A stretch of DNA of 64,000 bases from an uncultured Pelagibacteraceae bacterium (GTDB taxonomy: Bacteria; Pseudomonadota; Alphaproteobacteria; Pelagibacterales; AG-422-B15). Numbering within the stretch: position 1 is the first letter of the stretch; every line of letters begins with the position of its first letter. The notes beneath the pieces are model-generated. The model saw only the letters and a program-made list of their open reading frames with translations, ran no database searches and was not told the DNA's origin. Of the stretch, positions 29,312 through 38,008 are shown one piece after another. The stretch is from positions 1 to 64,000 of the forward strand of contig CACNCV010000003.1 of assembly GCA_902619105.1 (NCBI GenBank), given 5' to 3'. Both the position numbers and the translations under genes were made by a program.

Positions 29312-30519
29312 CCTTCAAACCTCTTAAATACTAATGATGCATTTGTACCGCCAAATCCAAAGCTATTACTCATTGCGGTATCAATTTTTTCATCATGACG
29401 TGAAGTAAGTATATTCATTCCAACTGCTTCTTCATCCAACTCCTCAATATTAGCAGATTCAGAAACAAAATTATTATTCATCATTAATAAAGTGTAAATT
29501 GACTCATGAACACCAGCGGCACCTAAAGAGTGTCCACTCAAAGATTTTGTAGAACTGATGAGAGGCAAATCATCTTTAAATACTTTTTTTATTGCTTTTA
29601 ATTCAGCAATATCACCTACAGGTGTTGATGTTCCGTGAGCATTAATGTAATCAATTTTTTCAATATCTTTTTTTGCCATGATCATGCACCTTTCAGCACC
29701 TTCCCCTGATGGTTGAACCATGTCATGACCATCCGATGTAGCTCCATAACCGACTATTTCAGCGTATATCTTAGCATTTCTCTTTACCGCTGTTTCTAAA
29801 TCTTCCAAAACGACTACCCCACCTCCGCCGGCAATAACAAAACCATCACGATGTTTATCAAAAGCCCTTGAAGATTTTGAGGGTTGATCATTATATTTTG
29901 AGGATAAAGCAGGCATTGCATCAAAGAGCGCTGACAAAGTCCAATCTAATTCCTCACCTCCTCCAGCAAATATACGATCTTGTTTTCCCATTTGTATAAT
30001 TTCATAAGCATTACCTATACAGTGGGCACTTGTAGAGCATGCTGAACTTATTGAATAATTTATACCTTTAATTTTAAAATAAGTTGATAAAGTTGCAGAG
30101 TTGGTGCTGCACATGACTTTTGGAACACTTGTAGGACCAATTTTTTTCGGACCTTTTTCTCGAGTGATGTCAAACGCTCTAAGTAAGCTTTTGGTAGATG
30201 GTCCACCTGATCCCATAATTAAACCTGTCATATTATTCGATATTTCATTTTCATTAAGTCCGGAGTCCTCAATAGCCTCATTCATAGCAATATAATTATA
30301 GCTCGCTCCATCTCCCATAAATCTAAGAAACTTTCTTTCTATAGTTTCTTCTAAATTGAGATCTATTTGGCCACTTACCTGGCTTCTAAAACCCATTTCT
30401 TTTTGTGATTGGTCAAAAGAAATACCGGACGAAGCATTGTATAATGATGATTTTACTTCATCTTTGTTATTTCCAAGCGATGATACGATTCCAAGGCCTG
30501 TAATTACAACTCTTCTCAT
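29308..30519 (-). CDS. fabB: 3-oxoacyl-[acyl-carrier-protein] synthase I
   Basis: A 403-residue condensing enzyme needed, with FabA, for unsaturated fatty-acid synthesis. The active-site Cys is in [12 protein letters not shown] (Cys161 by my count); the two catalytic His lie in [11 protein letters not shown] and [15 protein letters not shown] FabF assignment is possible on motifs alone, but direct linkage to fabA in the order fabA-fabB-fabI, conserved in alphaproteobacteria, favours FabB. The start overlaps the fabA stop by 1 bp. Confidence 0.94.
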   Translation of the reverse strand: MRRVVITGLGIVSSLGNNKDEVKSSLYNASSGISFDQSQKEMGFRSQVSGQIDLNLEETIERKFLRFMGDGASYNYIAMNEAIEDSGLNENEISNNMTGLIMGSGGPSTKSLLRAFDITREKGPKKIGPTSVPKVMCSTNSATLSTYFKIKGINYSISSACSTSAHCIGNAYEIIQMGKQDRIFAGGGEELDWTLSALFDAMPALSSKYNDQPSKSSRAFDKHRDGFVIAGGGGVVVLEDLETAVKRNAKIYAEIVGYGATSDGHDMVQPSGEGAERCMIMAKKDIEKIDYINAHGTSTPVGDIAELKAIKKVFKDDLPLISSTKSLSGHSLGAAGVHESIYTLLMMNNNFVSESANIEELDEEAVGMNILTSRHDEKIDTAMSNSFGFGGTNASLVFKRFEG

Positions 30520-31019
30520 TATTTAATCAGTCCTACTTTTAATCCTTCGGCAGAATATATTTGCTTACCATCTACTTCTACCACTCCATCGCCTACTCCT
30601 ACAATAACACCTCTTTTTATTATTTTTTTCATTTCAATTTTATATTCAACCAATTTTGAGTCCTTTAAAATTTCACCACCAAATTTTACACTACCTGAAC
30701 CTAGCGCTCTTCCGCGTCCAGGTTCACCAATCCATCCCAAATAGAACCCAACTAATTGCCACATTGCATCCAAGCCTAGACATCCTGGCATCACAGGATC
30801 CATTTCAAAATGACAATCAAAAAACCATAAGTCTGGTGTGACGTCCAATTGAGCAACAATTTCACCTTTACCGAATTTACCACCACTATCAGTAATTTTT
30901 GTTATTCTATCAAACATTAACATTGGCGGAAGTGGAAGCCGTGCATTTCCAATACCGAACATTGTGCCGTGAGCGCAATCTAAAAGATCCTCTTTTGTAA
31001 AGCTTGATTTTTTTTCCAC
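30519..31019 (-). CDS. fabA: 3-hydroxydecanoyl-ACP dehydratase/isomerase
   Basis: A 166-residue hot-dog-fold dehydratase that also isomerises trans-2 to cis-3-decenoyl-ACP, the branch point to unsaturated fatty acids. The catalytic His70 and Asp84 (by my count) lie in [24 protein letters not shown]. The length is close to E. coli FabA (172). First gene of the operon; a likely promoter lies about 40-60 bp upstream on the minus strand and overlaps the inverted repeat at 31061-31090. The divergent neighbour is irr, a conserved pairing in alphaproteobacteria. Confidence 0.96.
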   Translation of the reverse strand: MEKKSSFTKEDLLDCAHGTMFGIGNARLPLPPMLMFDRITKITDSGGKFGKGEIVAQLDVTPDLWFFDCHFEMDPVMPGCLGLDAMWQLVGFYLGWIGEPGRGRALGSGSVKFGGEILKDSKLVEYKIEMKKIIKRGVIVGVGDGVVEVDGKQIYSAEGLKVGLIK

Positions 31020-31051
31020 AAGGTTTATCTATCTTATTGTTTTATATGAAG

Positions 31052-31081
31052 TTTATAAGATTAATGTATTATTATTGTAAA
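31052..31081 (-). promoter_or_regulatory. Probable fabA promoter
   Basis: On the minus strand TTTACA (31081-31076), an 18-bp spacer, then TATAAA (31057-31052), which would start transcription about 25 bp before the fabA ATG. The -35 element lies inside the inverted repeat at 31061-31090, so a protein bound there would be placed to control it. Read by eye. Confidence 0.45.
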
Positions 31082-31090
31082 ATACATTAA
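31061..31090. repeat. Perfect 10-bp inverted repeat with 10-bp spacer between fabA and irr
   Basis: TTAATGTATT (31061-31070) and its exact reverse complement AATACATTAA (31081-31090) flank ATTATTGTAA. Half-site centres are 20 bp apart, about two helical turns. The element overlaps the likely fabA -35 box and lies 20 bp before the irr ATG, so it could be an operator acting on both genes. It is not the Irr-box type found at 31527. AT-rich DNA makes chance repeats more likely. Confidence 0.6.
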
Positions 31091-31110
31091 ATTTTAATAA
31101 AAATAAATTT

Positions 31111-31503
31111 ATGAAAGATATCAAGCATTTTTTGAGACAAAACTCGCTAAGACCAACTAAGCAAAGAGTGATTATAGCAAATTACTTATTTGACGGTGTA
31201 AACAAGCATGTAACAGCTGAAACTCTATCAAATAAACTTTTGAAGATGAAAGCAGGGATATCTCTTGCAACAATTTATAATACCCTTCATGACTTTTACG
31301 AAAAAGGTCTTTTAAAAAAATTAATGATTAATTCTGAACGTATTTATTTTGATACTAACACTGAGCATCATCACCACTTTTATTCCAAAAAGGATCAAAA
31401 ATTGATTGATATAAATGTAGACATGAAAGTAAGTGGCCTCCCAAAGCCTCCAAAAAATAAAAAAATTAATAAGATAGAAGTTCTAGTTCACCTAGATAAT
31501 TAA
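31111..31503 (+). CDS. irr: Iron response regulator Irr (Fur family)
   Basis: A 130-residue Fur-family protein with a winged helix (LRPTKQRVIIANYLF; ISLATIYNTLHDFYEKGLL) and the Irr-type His-rich segment TEHHHHFYSKKDQKLIDI. Irr senses iron through haem status in alphaproteobacteria and binds ICE/Irr-box sites. No N-terminal haem regulatory Cys-Pro motif is seen, as in most Irr outside Bradyrhizobium. Divergent from fabA. A near-consensus Irr box lies 24 bp downstream of its stop, before the rubrerythrin gene, so Irr probably regulates that neighbour. Confidence 0.93.
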   Translation: MKDIKHFLRQNSLRPTKQRVIIANYLFDGVNKHVTAETLSNKLLKMKAGISLATIYNTLHDFYEKGLLKKLMINSERIYFDTNTEHHHHFYSKKDQKLIDINVDMKVSGLPKPPKNKKINKIEVLVHLDN

Positions 31504-31526
31504 TTGATAATAATTCTCAATATCAG

Positions 31527-31543
31527 TTTAGAACGATTCTAAT
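31527..31543. promoter_or_regulatory. Irr box / iron control element upstream of the rubrerythrin gene
   Basis: TTTAGAACGATTCTAAT matches the ICE/Irr-box pattern as I recall it, TTTRGAAYNRTTCYAAA, at 16 of 17 positions. It is a near-perfect 6-7 bp dyad around the central G. It lies 3 bp upstream of a TTGACT -35 hexamer (31547-31552), so Irr bound here would contact the promoter region. The irr gene itself ends 24 bp upstream. Confidence 0.8.
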
Positions 31544-31546
31544 GTA

Positions 31547-31574
31547 TTGACTTTTTTCAAATCAATTATATCTT
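31547..31574 (+). promoter_or_regulatory. Probable promoter of the rubrerythrin gene
   Basis: TTGACT (31547-31552) is a strong -35 hexamer; the best spaced -10 is TATCTT (31569-31574, 16-bp spacer), with overlapping alternatives such as TATATC. It lies directly downstream of the Irr box. A strong ribosome-binding site AAGGAGAG (31589-31596) then precedes the ATG at 31601, one of the best in the window, suggesting high expression. Confidence 0.5.
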
Positions 31575-31600
31575 TGTATTAACTTATTAAGGAGAGACAA

Positions 31601-32020
31601 ATGACTGAATTAAAAGATAGTAAAACTTTGGATAACCTAAAAGCAGCTTTTGCAGGTGAGAGCCAAGCAAATAGAAGATATTTATACTTTGCACAAAAAG
31701 CAGATGTTGAAGGCCACAACGATGTAGCTGCTGTATTTAGATCAACTGCAGAAGGTGAAACAGGACACGCTCATGGACATTTAGAGTTTATGGAAGAAGT
31801 AGGTGATCCTGCAACAGGAGAACCAATTGGTTCAACAGAGGATAATCTAAAAGCTGCTATAGCTGGAGAAACTCATGAGTATACAGATATGTATCCAGGC
31901 ATGGCAAAGACTGCAAGAGAAGAGGGTTTTGACGAAATAGCTGATTGGTTCGAAACATTGGCTAAAGCTGAAAAGTCTCACGCAGGCAAATTCCAAAAAA
32001 CATTAGACTCAATCGATTAA
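31601..32020 (+). CDS. Rubrerythrin (di-iron domain only)
   Basis: A 139-residue ferritin-like four-helix protein. The di-iron ligands are in place by my count: Glu20, Glu53-x2-His56, Glu90 and Glu124-x2-His127. The C-terminal rubredoxin domain of classical rubrerythrins is missing, so electrons must come from another protein. Rubrerythrins reduce hydrogen peroxide; some alphaproteobacterial relatives are Irr-controlled iron exporters, but this one lacks the membrane VIT domain. It is followed by a terminator and then by the CCG Fe-S protein and DUF3501 genes, a repeated neighbourhood, which suggests these are its partners. Confidence 0.95.
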   Translation: MTELKDSKTLDNLKAAFAGESQANRRYLYFAQKADVEGHNDVAAVFRSTAEGETGHAHGHLEFMEEVGDPATGEPIGSTEDNLKAAIAGETHEYTDMYPGMAKTAREEGFDEIADWFETLAKAEKSHAGKFQKTLDSID

Positions 32021-32022
32021 TT

Positions 32023-32050
32023 AAAAAGGGGCTTAAACAGCCCCTTTTTT
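32023..32050 (+). terminator. Intrinsic terminator between the rubrerythrin and Fe-S protein genes
   Basis: Ten-base-pair stem AAAAAGGGGC / GCCCCTTTTT with a 7-base loop (TTAAACA) and a six-base T run. It ends only 5 bp before the ATG of the next gene on the same strand. It should end most transcripts after rubrerythrin and lower expression of the two downstream genes, rather than being an isolated end-of-operon signal. Confidence 0.9.
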
Positions 32051-32055
32051 CTATC

Positions 32056-33396
32056 ATGGATATAAAAAAAGAAGGCAGTTTAGCTGCACCTACACGTGAT
32101 ATTGTAGATTGGAACTCAGATGAATATCTAAATGAAAAAGCTTTAGATGCTGAGATGCGTCGACAGTTTGAAGTTTGTCATAGTTGCCGACGGTGCTTTA
32201 ATCTCTGCGATAGTTTTCCAACATTATTTGATTTTATTGACGACTCGCCAAATGAGTCAGTTGATGATTTAACAGAAAAACATTTCGAAGATGTTACAGA
32301 TAAATGCACATTATGTGATATGTGTTTTATGACTAAATGTCCTTACGTACCACCCCATGAATTTAATATCGATTTTCCTCATCTGATGCTCAGATACAGA
32401 ACTTATCAAGAAAATCAAAAAAAATTATCTAAAATTCCAAAAGAACTTGCAAAGATAGATCGAAATGCGAGTCTCGCAAGACTGTCGCCCAGTATAGCTA
32501 ATTGGTCATCTGATAAAAAAAATAAATTAACAAGAAGTCCGTTGGAACTTATGACAGGTATAGATAAAGATGCTGAATTACCTAAGTTCGAAAAAAAGTC
32601 ATTTCATGATAACTTTAAAAATATTTCTAATAAGCTGAATAAAAATGCTCCAGCTTATGGAAGAAAGGTCGCAATTTATTCAACATGTTATGTTAACCAT
32701 AATAATTCAAAAGTAGGAGTAGCAGCTAATAATGTTTTAAATTTTAATGGTGTGGACACAATATCGACGTACCCAGGTTGTTGTGGAATGCCACATTTAG
32801 AGCAAGCGCAGCATGAAAAAGTAAAAATTCAATCAGAAAATATCTCAGAAGAATTATGTAAACTTATCGATCAAGGTTATGACATAGTAACTCTCACAGC
32901 CAGTTGTGGTTTAATGTTAAAATTTGAATGGCCATTAATTAACCCAGAAAATAAAAATGTTAAACGGCTATCAAAGCATGTTTTTGACATTGATGAATAT
33001 ATTGTTGATATAGCTAAAAAAGAAGGACTTGTTGATGGTTTACAATCTTTTGATGATGGAATTACTGTTCACAACGCCTGCCATGCTCGGGCACAAAATA
33101 TGGGCAATAAAGCGCTAGAAATGTTGAAAAAAATTCCCGAAACCAAAGTAGATGTCGTTGAAAAGTGCGCTGGACATGGAGGAACTTTTGGGGTTATGAA
33201 AAAAACAAGAAAGTCGGCAATTAAATACGGCAGGGCGACTGCTCGTCAAATCCGAAACAAAAAAAACAAGTATATGGTCTCGGACTGCCCTCTTGCTTGT
33301 AAGCATTTAAATGAATTTTTAAATGAAGATAAAGATACAAAATATATATCAATGCATCCAATAGAAGTTATAGCAAAATCCTATAATTTAACTTGA
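32056..33396 (+). CDS. Two-[4Fe-4S] / CCG-domain Fe-S oxidoreductase (GlpC/HdrD-like)
   Basis: A 446-residue protein of the heterodisulfide-reductase-related family. Two ferredoxin-type clusters are read from Cys41/44/47/51 (CHSCRRCFNLCD) and Cys84/87/90/95 (CTLCDMCFMTKC). Two CCG domains follow (STCYVN...PGCCGMPH, and HNACHAR...EKCAGHGG), each likely binding a cluster or a substrate disulfide. No membrane anchor is seen. Relatives pass electrons between quinone or ferredoxin pools and a partner; here it may supply the rubrerythrin. The start MDIKKEGSLAAPTRD matches what I recall of homologues, yet no ribosome-binding site is visible because the terminator abuts the ATG. The precise reaction is not known. 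Confidence 0.88.
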   Translation: MDIKKEGSLAAPTRDIVDWNSDEYLNEKALDAEMRRQFEVCHSCRRCFNLCDSFPTLFDFIDDSPNESVDDLTEKHFEDVTDKCTLCDMCFMTKCPYVPPHEFNIDFPHLMLRYRTYQENQKKLSKIPKELAKIDRNASLARLSPSIANWSSDKKNKLTRSPLELMTGIDKDAELPKFEKKSFHDNFKNISNKLNKNAPAYGRKVAIYSTCYVNHNNSKVGVAANNVLNFNGVDTISTYPGCCGMPHLEQAQHEKVKIQSENISEELCKLIDQGYDIVTLTASCGLMLKFEWPLINPENKNVKRLSKHVFDIDEYIVDIAKKEGLVDGLQSFDDGITVHNACHARAQNMGNKALEMLKKIPETKVDVVEKCAGHGGTFGVMKKTRKSAIKYGRATARQIRNKKNKYMVSDCPLACKHLNEFLNEDKDTKYISMHPIEVIAKSYNLT

Positions 33397-33426
33397 TATT
33401 TAATGATTAATTATTAGGTAAGTGAT

Positions 33427-34020
33427 ATGCCAATCGAACAAAAAAAAATCGACTCGTCAGATTTATTAGACTTAACTACTTATTCAAAAGAGCGTAAGGC
33501 AATTCGAAAAGAAGTTGTTGCAATGAAAAAAAATAGACGAGTAGAGTTAGGACCACATTCTACTTTCTACTTTGAAAATTTTTTTACAATGAAGGCTCAG
33601 ATACAGGAAATGCTTTATATTGAAAAAGGTGGCGATGAACAATTAAGAGATGAGTTAGAGGCGTATAATCCCCTAATACCAAATGGTTCAGAATTAGTTG
33701 CTACATTCATGTTTGAAATAGATAATCCATTAACTAGAAAAAAAGTTTTGTCCTCTTTAGGTAATGTAGAAAATAAGACATATATAAAGGTAAATGGAAA
33801 TAAAATTTTTGCTGTACCTGAAAATGACGTAGATCGTACAGACAACTCAGGAAAAACGTCATCAGTTCATTTTCTGCATTTTAAGTTTGAGGATCATCAT
33901 GTTAGAGATTTTAAAGATATGGATTGCACTGTTGAGATTGGAACCGACCACGAAAAATATCCACATATTTCAGTACTTACTAATGAGGTAAAGACTGCAC
34001 TAATAAAAGATTTTGATTAA
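33427..34020 (+). CDS. DUF3501 family protein
   Basis: A 197-residue soluble protein that I recognise as DUF3501 from its length, its segment KNRRVELGPHSTFYFENFFTMKAQIQEML and its constant place beside CCG-type Fe-S and rubrerythrin genes. No catalytic motif or cofactor site is evident; a His-rich stretch (HFLHFKFEDHHVRDF, about residues 148-162) could bind metal, but this is inference. It follows the Fe-S gene by 30 bp with AGGTAAGTG upstream of the ATG as a modest ribosome-binding site. The stop shares TTAA with the convergent dut gene. Function unknown. Confidence 0.85.
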   Translation: MPIEQKKIDSSDLLDLTTYSKERKAIRKEVVAMKKNRRVELGPHSTFYFENFFTMKAQIQEMLYIEKGGDEQLRDELEAYNPLIPNGSELVATFMFEIDNPLTRKKVLSSLGNVENKTYIKVNGNKIFAVPENDVDRTDNSGKTSSVHFLHFKFEDHHVRDFKDMDCTVEIGTDHEKYPHISVLTNEVKTALIKDFD

Positions 34021-34478
34021 TCTTTTCCAGTAGATCCAAATCCTCCATCACCTCTTTTTGTTTGATCAAGATCTTGAACTTCTTTAAACGTTACTTGTAT
34101 AGCATTTGTGAAGACCATTTGAGCAATTCTATCTTTTGGATGAACAGTAAATTCATCTTTGCTTAAATTTATTAATACAACTTTAATTTCACCTCTATAA
34201 TCACTGTCTATTGTTCCAGGAGTGTTTAATATTGTTATACCATGTTTAAATGCTAAACCAGATCTTGGCCGAATCTGAGCCTCCAAACCTTTTGGCATTG
34301 CAATTGAAATTCCACATGGAATAATTTCTCTTTCCCATGGACGAATTTTAACTGAATTTTCAATGGATGCACTTAAGTCAACTCCAGCAGCCTCATCAGT
34401 CTGATAAGAAGGAACATCAAAATCCTTAAGCTTTGAAATTTTTTTTATATGTACTTCTGAGAAAGGTAGATTAGCCAA
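34017..34478 (-). CDS. dut: Deoxyuridine 5'-triphosphate nucleotidohydrolase
   Basis: A 153-residue trimeric dUTPase that keeps uracil out of DNA and supplies dUMP. The five family motifs are visible: DEAAGVDLSA, RPRSGLAFKHG, NTPGTIDSDYRGEI, KDRIAQMVF and the C-terminal RGDGGFGSTG arm. It lies 10 bp downstream of coaBC on the same strand, the classical coaBC-dut pair of proteobacteria. Confidence 0.97.
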   Translation of the reverse strand: MANLPFSEVHIKKISKLKDFDVPSYQTDEAAGVDLSASIENSVKIRPWEREIIPCGISIAMPKGLEAQIRPRSGLAFKHGITILNTPGTIDSDYRGEIKVVLINLSKDEFTVHPKDRIAQMVFTNAIQVTFKEVQDLDQTKRGDGGFGSTGKD

Positions 34479-34488
34479 ATCAATAATA

Positions 34489-35685
34489 TCAATTATTTAA
34501 GTGAAGAGAAATTTTTTGACACAGTTTCTTGGCTACTTCTTTTTTTGTCATCAATTCCCAGTTTTCAGAATATAGTTTTGACGTAAAGTATATTTTATTT
34601 GTGTCCTGATTAAATATACTATTTTCTGAAACATTGTTCCCTAGAACCCAATCACAGCCTTTTTTACTTAGTTTTTCATCGGAGTTTCTTTCAAGATTAC
34701 TAGTCTCAGCTGCGAAACCTACTACCAGTTTTGGCCTTAAATGGTTTCTTTTACTTAGTCTTTCCAAAATATCTGGGTTTTCTTCTAAAATAATATTTTG
34801 ACGTGATCCATCTTTCTTTATCTTTGCAATCTCTTTATTAGCAATCTTATAGTCTGCTACGGCAGCAGCACATACTGCTATATCTGCTGGCAGTGAACTT
34901 TCGCATGCTTCTAACATTTGATCAGCTGAGTTCACTTTTATGACCTGTTCTACATTAGGCTCGGCTAAGCTCGTTGGGCCAGAAACTAAAGTTGTTTTTG
35001 CACCTAAACTTTGTAATGTTTCTGCTATTGCATAGCCCTGTTTTCCAGAGGACTCATTAGAGATAAATCTTACAGGGTCTATCATTTCTTTAGTTGGACC
35101 AGCAGTCACTAAGGCAGTTCGATTCACAAGAGGTTTATAATCAAGCGCATCAAAATATTTTTTAATAAATTTTACGACTTCATTCGGTTCAGCCATGCGG
35201 CCTTCGCCGTATTCACCGCAAGCCATTTCACCGTTATCTGGGCCGATAAATTCGATGCCATCGTTTTTCAATGTCTCAACATTTCTTTGTGTAGAATTAT
35301 TCAACCACATTCTCACATTCATTGCCGGTGCAATCAGTATTGGCTTGTTTGTAGCCATGAGAACAGTAGATGCAAGATCGTCAGCCACCCCGTAAGCCAT
35401 TTTTGAAATCATATTTGCAGTCGCTGGAGCAACTAAAATAATATCTGATAATCTAGAAAGTTGAATGTGACCCATTTCATGCTCATCTGTTAAATTAAAC
35501 AAATCAGTATAAACTTTATTTCCTGAGAGACTTTCAATAGATAAAGGTGTTACAAATTCAGATCCAGATTTTGTTAAAATACATGTTACATCTACGTTAT
35601 TTTTCTTTAATTCACGTATTGTTTCTAGAGACTTGTATGCAGCAATACCTCCAGTAATAATCAATAGAACTTTTTTATTTTGCAT
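34489..35685 (-). CDS. coaBC: Bifunctional phosphopantothenoylcysteine decarboxylase / phosphopantothenate-cysteine ligase
   Basis: A 398-residue fusion carrying two steps of coenzyme A synthesis. The N-terminal flavin-binding CoaC half has GGIAAYKS, the His-containing segment HIQLSR and the substrate clamp APAMNVRMW. The C-terminal CoaB half has LVTAGPTKEMIDPVRFISNESSGKQGYAIA. The frame is also open from a GTG at 35694, but the ATG at 35685 (MQNKKVLLIITGG) gives the family N-terminus. The order ubiE-ubiB-coaBC-dut, divergent from mutM, is widespread in alphaproteobacteria. Confidence 0.95.
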   Translation of the reverse strand: MQNKKVLLIITGGIAAYKSLETIRELKKNNVDVTCILTKSGSEFVTPLSIESLSGNKVYTDLFNLTDEHEMGHIQLSRLSDIILVAPATANMISKMAYGVADDLASTVLMATNKPILIAPAMNVRMWLNNSTQRNVETLKNDGIEFIGPDNGEMACGEYGEGRMAEPNEVVKFIKKYFDALDYKPLVNRTALVTAGPTKEMIDPVRFISNESSGKQGYAIAETLQSLGAKTTLVSGPTSLAEPNVEQVIKVNSADQMLEACESSLPADIAVCAAAVADYKIANKEIAKIKKDGSRQNIILEENPDILERLSKRNHLRPKLVVGFAAETSNLERNSDEKLSKKGCDWVLGNNVSENSIFNQDTNKIYFTSKLYSENWELMTKKEVAKKLCQKISLHLNN

Positions 35686-35740
35686 TTTGTACACGTATAC
35701 TTTTTTATTCTAAATGACTAGTAATAAACGAAAAATTTCT

Positions 35741-37276
35741 CTAAATGAATACAAAAGCAAGCATTATTCCAACTATAAGGGCTACACCGCCTATTACATA
35801 TGAATTGCCAGCACTATTTTTTGGAGTTTTATCCTCTTCATTCTTTACAATCAAATCAAAGGCTTGATCAGCTCTTGAGATAAAGTCGGGAATGTCAGGA
35901 ACTTTTCTTGCTATACTTTGTAATGCCTGTTGCGTTTGTTGAAGTCTATTTTTTATTCCTAACTCATCTTTTAGCCATGTTTCAATTTCAGGTTTCGATA
36001 CTTCCCAAAAATTAATATCTGGATCCAACTTTCTGGCAACGCCCTCAACCGTTATCATTGTTTTCTGTAAAAGCAAAAGCTGTGGTTGTAAAAACATATT
36101 AAATTGCTTTGTTATATCAAATAACTGGAGAAGCACATTTCCCATTGAAATATTTTTAGCTTTTTGATTTATGATTGGCTCCCCGATCGATCTCAAAGCT
36201 TGTGAAAAATCCTCTATAGATTGATTTTTGTCAATCAAGCCTGCTTCTTGATGAATTTTTGCAATATGTAAATAATCTTGTTTTATAAATCCATAAATAA
36301 TTTCTGCTAAATAAGATCTATTTTTTTTATCCAATCTACCCATAATACCAAAATCAACTGCTAAAAGTTTACCTTTTGGATTAAGGAATAAATTACCTTG
36401 ATGAAGGTCGGCATGAAAATACCCATCTCTTATTGACTGTCTTAAAAAATTTATAATCAGATTTTCAGCTGCCTGTTTTTTATTTACTTTTTTTTCGTTC
36501 AACTCATCAATTTTGTCTGCAGGAATACCAATAATTTTTTCCATCGTTAGTATTTTTTGGGTAACTTTATCCCAATAAACTTTTGGTACATAAAAACTCT
36601 CATCCATATTCGTATTCTCAGATAACTCTGAAGCAGCCGCAGCCTCATATCTTAAATCCAGCTCAAACTTTATGACTTCCTTTGCTTTTTTTATTATAGA
36701 ATTAGGCCTTAACCTATGAAATTCAGTGAAATTTTCCATGAAAGTGGTAAGCCACTCAAGCCTTTCCATTTCCTGATTGATTATTTTTTCTATTTCTGGC
36801 CTTAGAACTTTCACCGCCACATCAATTTCTGTATTAGATGATTTTATTTTAGCAAAATGCACTTGAGCAATTGAAGCTGCAGCAATTGGTTCGCTAAATT
36901 GTGAAAAAATACTATCAACACTTGTTCCAAACTCATCTTCAATAATTTCAATAGCTATTTTTCTAGAAAAGGGTGGCAAATTATCTCTTAATAATGACAG
37001 ATCCTCTGCAATTGTATTGCCTACGATATCTGGCCTTGTAGATATTAACTGTCCTAGTTTAACAAATGAAGGACCAAGTTCGTTCAATGCTTGCGCAATT
37101 CTTAACCCGTCAGATTTATTCTTATGGTTTTTATCATAAGACACACCTATAGAAATTAAATTAGTAAAAAAAATAAATAAAAATTTAAATCGTATATTTT
37201 TATTTATTAAGATTAATACATTGTACTTTTTTAGTACTCTAATCAGTTTGATCAAAAAAAGTAAATTACTGAGCAT
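35741..37276 (-). CDS. ubiB: UbiB family atypical kinase (ubiquinone biosynthesis)
   Basis: A 511-residue ADCK/UbiB protein needed for ubiquinone synthesis. The family KxGQ motif is in SFVKLGQLISTRPD; AAASIAQVHFAKI replaces the P-loop; DGYFHADLHQGNLFL and LLAVDFGIMGRLD contain the catalytic and metal-binding residues. A C-terminal hydrophobic segment (last 20 or so residues) should anchor it to the inner membrane. It overlaps ubiE by 11 bp, so the two ubiquinone genes are coupled. Confidence 0.95.
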   Translation of the reverse strand: MLSNLLFLIKLIRVLKKYNVLILINKNIRFKFLFIFFTNLISIGVSYDKNHKNKSDGLRIAQALNELGPSFVKLGQLISTRPDIVGNTIAEDLSLLRDNLPPFSRKIAIEIIEDEFGTSVDSIFSQFSEPIAAASIAQVHFAKIKSSNTEIDVAVKVLRPEIEKIINQEMERLEWLTTFMENFTEFHRLRPNSIIKKAKEVIKFELDLRYEAAAASELSENTNMDESFYVPKVYWDKVTQKILTMEKIIGIPADKIDELNEKKVNKKQAAENLIINFLRQSIRDGYFHADLHQGNLFLNPKGKLLAVDFGIMGRLDKKNRSYLAEIIYGFIKQDYLHIAKIHQEAGLIDKNQSIEDFSQALRSIGEPIINQKAKNISMGNVLLQLFDITKQFNMFLQPQLLLLQKTMITVEGVARKLDPDINFWEVSKPEIETWLKDELGIKNRLQQTQQALQSIARKVPDIPDFISRADQAFDLIVKNEEDKTPKNSAGNSYVIGGVALIVGIMLAFVFI

Positions 37277-37955
37277 TTATAATTTTTGTGGCATTGTGTA
37301 TGGCTACTATTCCATTAAAAATATTACGATAGTTTACATCTGTAAATTTTGTACCCTCAATGATTTTTTTAAAATTTTCTTGTGATGGGAAATTACTAAT
37401 TGTTTTTGTTAAGTACTCATAAGGCTTTTCATCTCCAACAATCATTTTACCCATTACTGGTATAATTGAAGAATAAAAATTATACACATTTGAAATTGTT
37501 TCATTCTCAGCTTTGGAAAATTCTAAGCAATAAAATTTTCCCCCAGGTTTTAACACTCTATATGCTTCACCCAATGATTTTTCAATATTAGAAAAATTCC
37601 TAACACCAAAGGATACGAGGTATGCATCAAATGTATTTTCTTTAAAAGGAAGATCTTCTGCAGGTGCAACAATCCATTCAATTTTATCTTTAAAGTTGTG
37701 ATTTTTTTTTCCTTCTTCAATCATAAATTCATTAGGATCACACACAGTAGCCTTTCCTTTGCCTTTAACTCTTTTTAAGAATCGTCTTGCAACATCACCA
37801 GTTCCTCCGGCTACATCAATTATATGCATCTCCTTTTCCGGAGAAAGCCAATCGATTAGTAATTCTTTCCAATACCTATGTGCACCAAGTGACATAATAT
37901 CATTCATGATATCGTATTTACTTGCAACTTTATCAAAAACTTCTTTTGTTTCCAT
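37266..37955 (-). CDS. ubiE: Ubiquinone/menaquinone C-methyltransferase UbiE
   Basis: A 229-residue SAM-dependent methyltransferase acting on the quinone ring. Family motifs are FDKVASKYDIMNDIMSLGAHRYWK at the N-terminus and the SAM site IIDVAGGTGDVARRFL, followed by LPFKENTFDAYLVSFGVRNF. No menaquinone genes are seen here, so ubiquinone is the expected product. First gene of the minus-strand block ubiE-ubiB-coaBC-dut, 53 bp from the divergent mutM start. Confidence 0.96.
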   Translation of the reverse strand: METKEVFDKVASKYDIMNDIMSLGAHRYWKELLIDWLSPEKEMHIIDVAGGTGDVARRFLKRVKGKGKATVCDPNEFMIEEGKKNHNFKDKIEWIVAPAEDLPFKENTFDAYLVSFGVRNFSNIEKSLGEAYRVLKPGGKFYCLEFSKAENETISNVYNFYSSIIPVMGKMIVGDEKPYEYLTKTISNFPSQENFKKIIEGTKFTDVNYRNIFNGIVAIHNATKIINAQ

Positions 37956-38008
37956 AATACGTTTATTTATTTAATATCTTATAAACTAAAAAAGTATAAA
38001 TGTAATAT

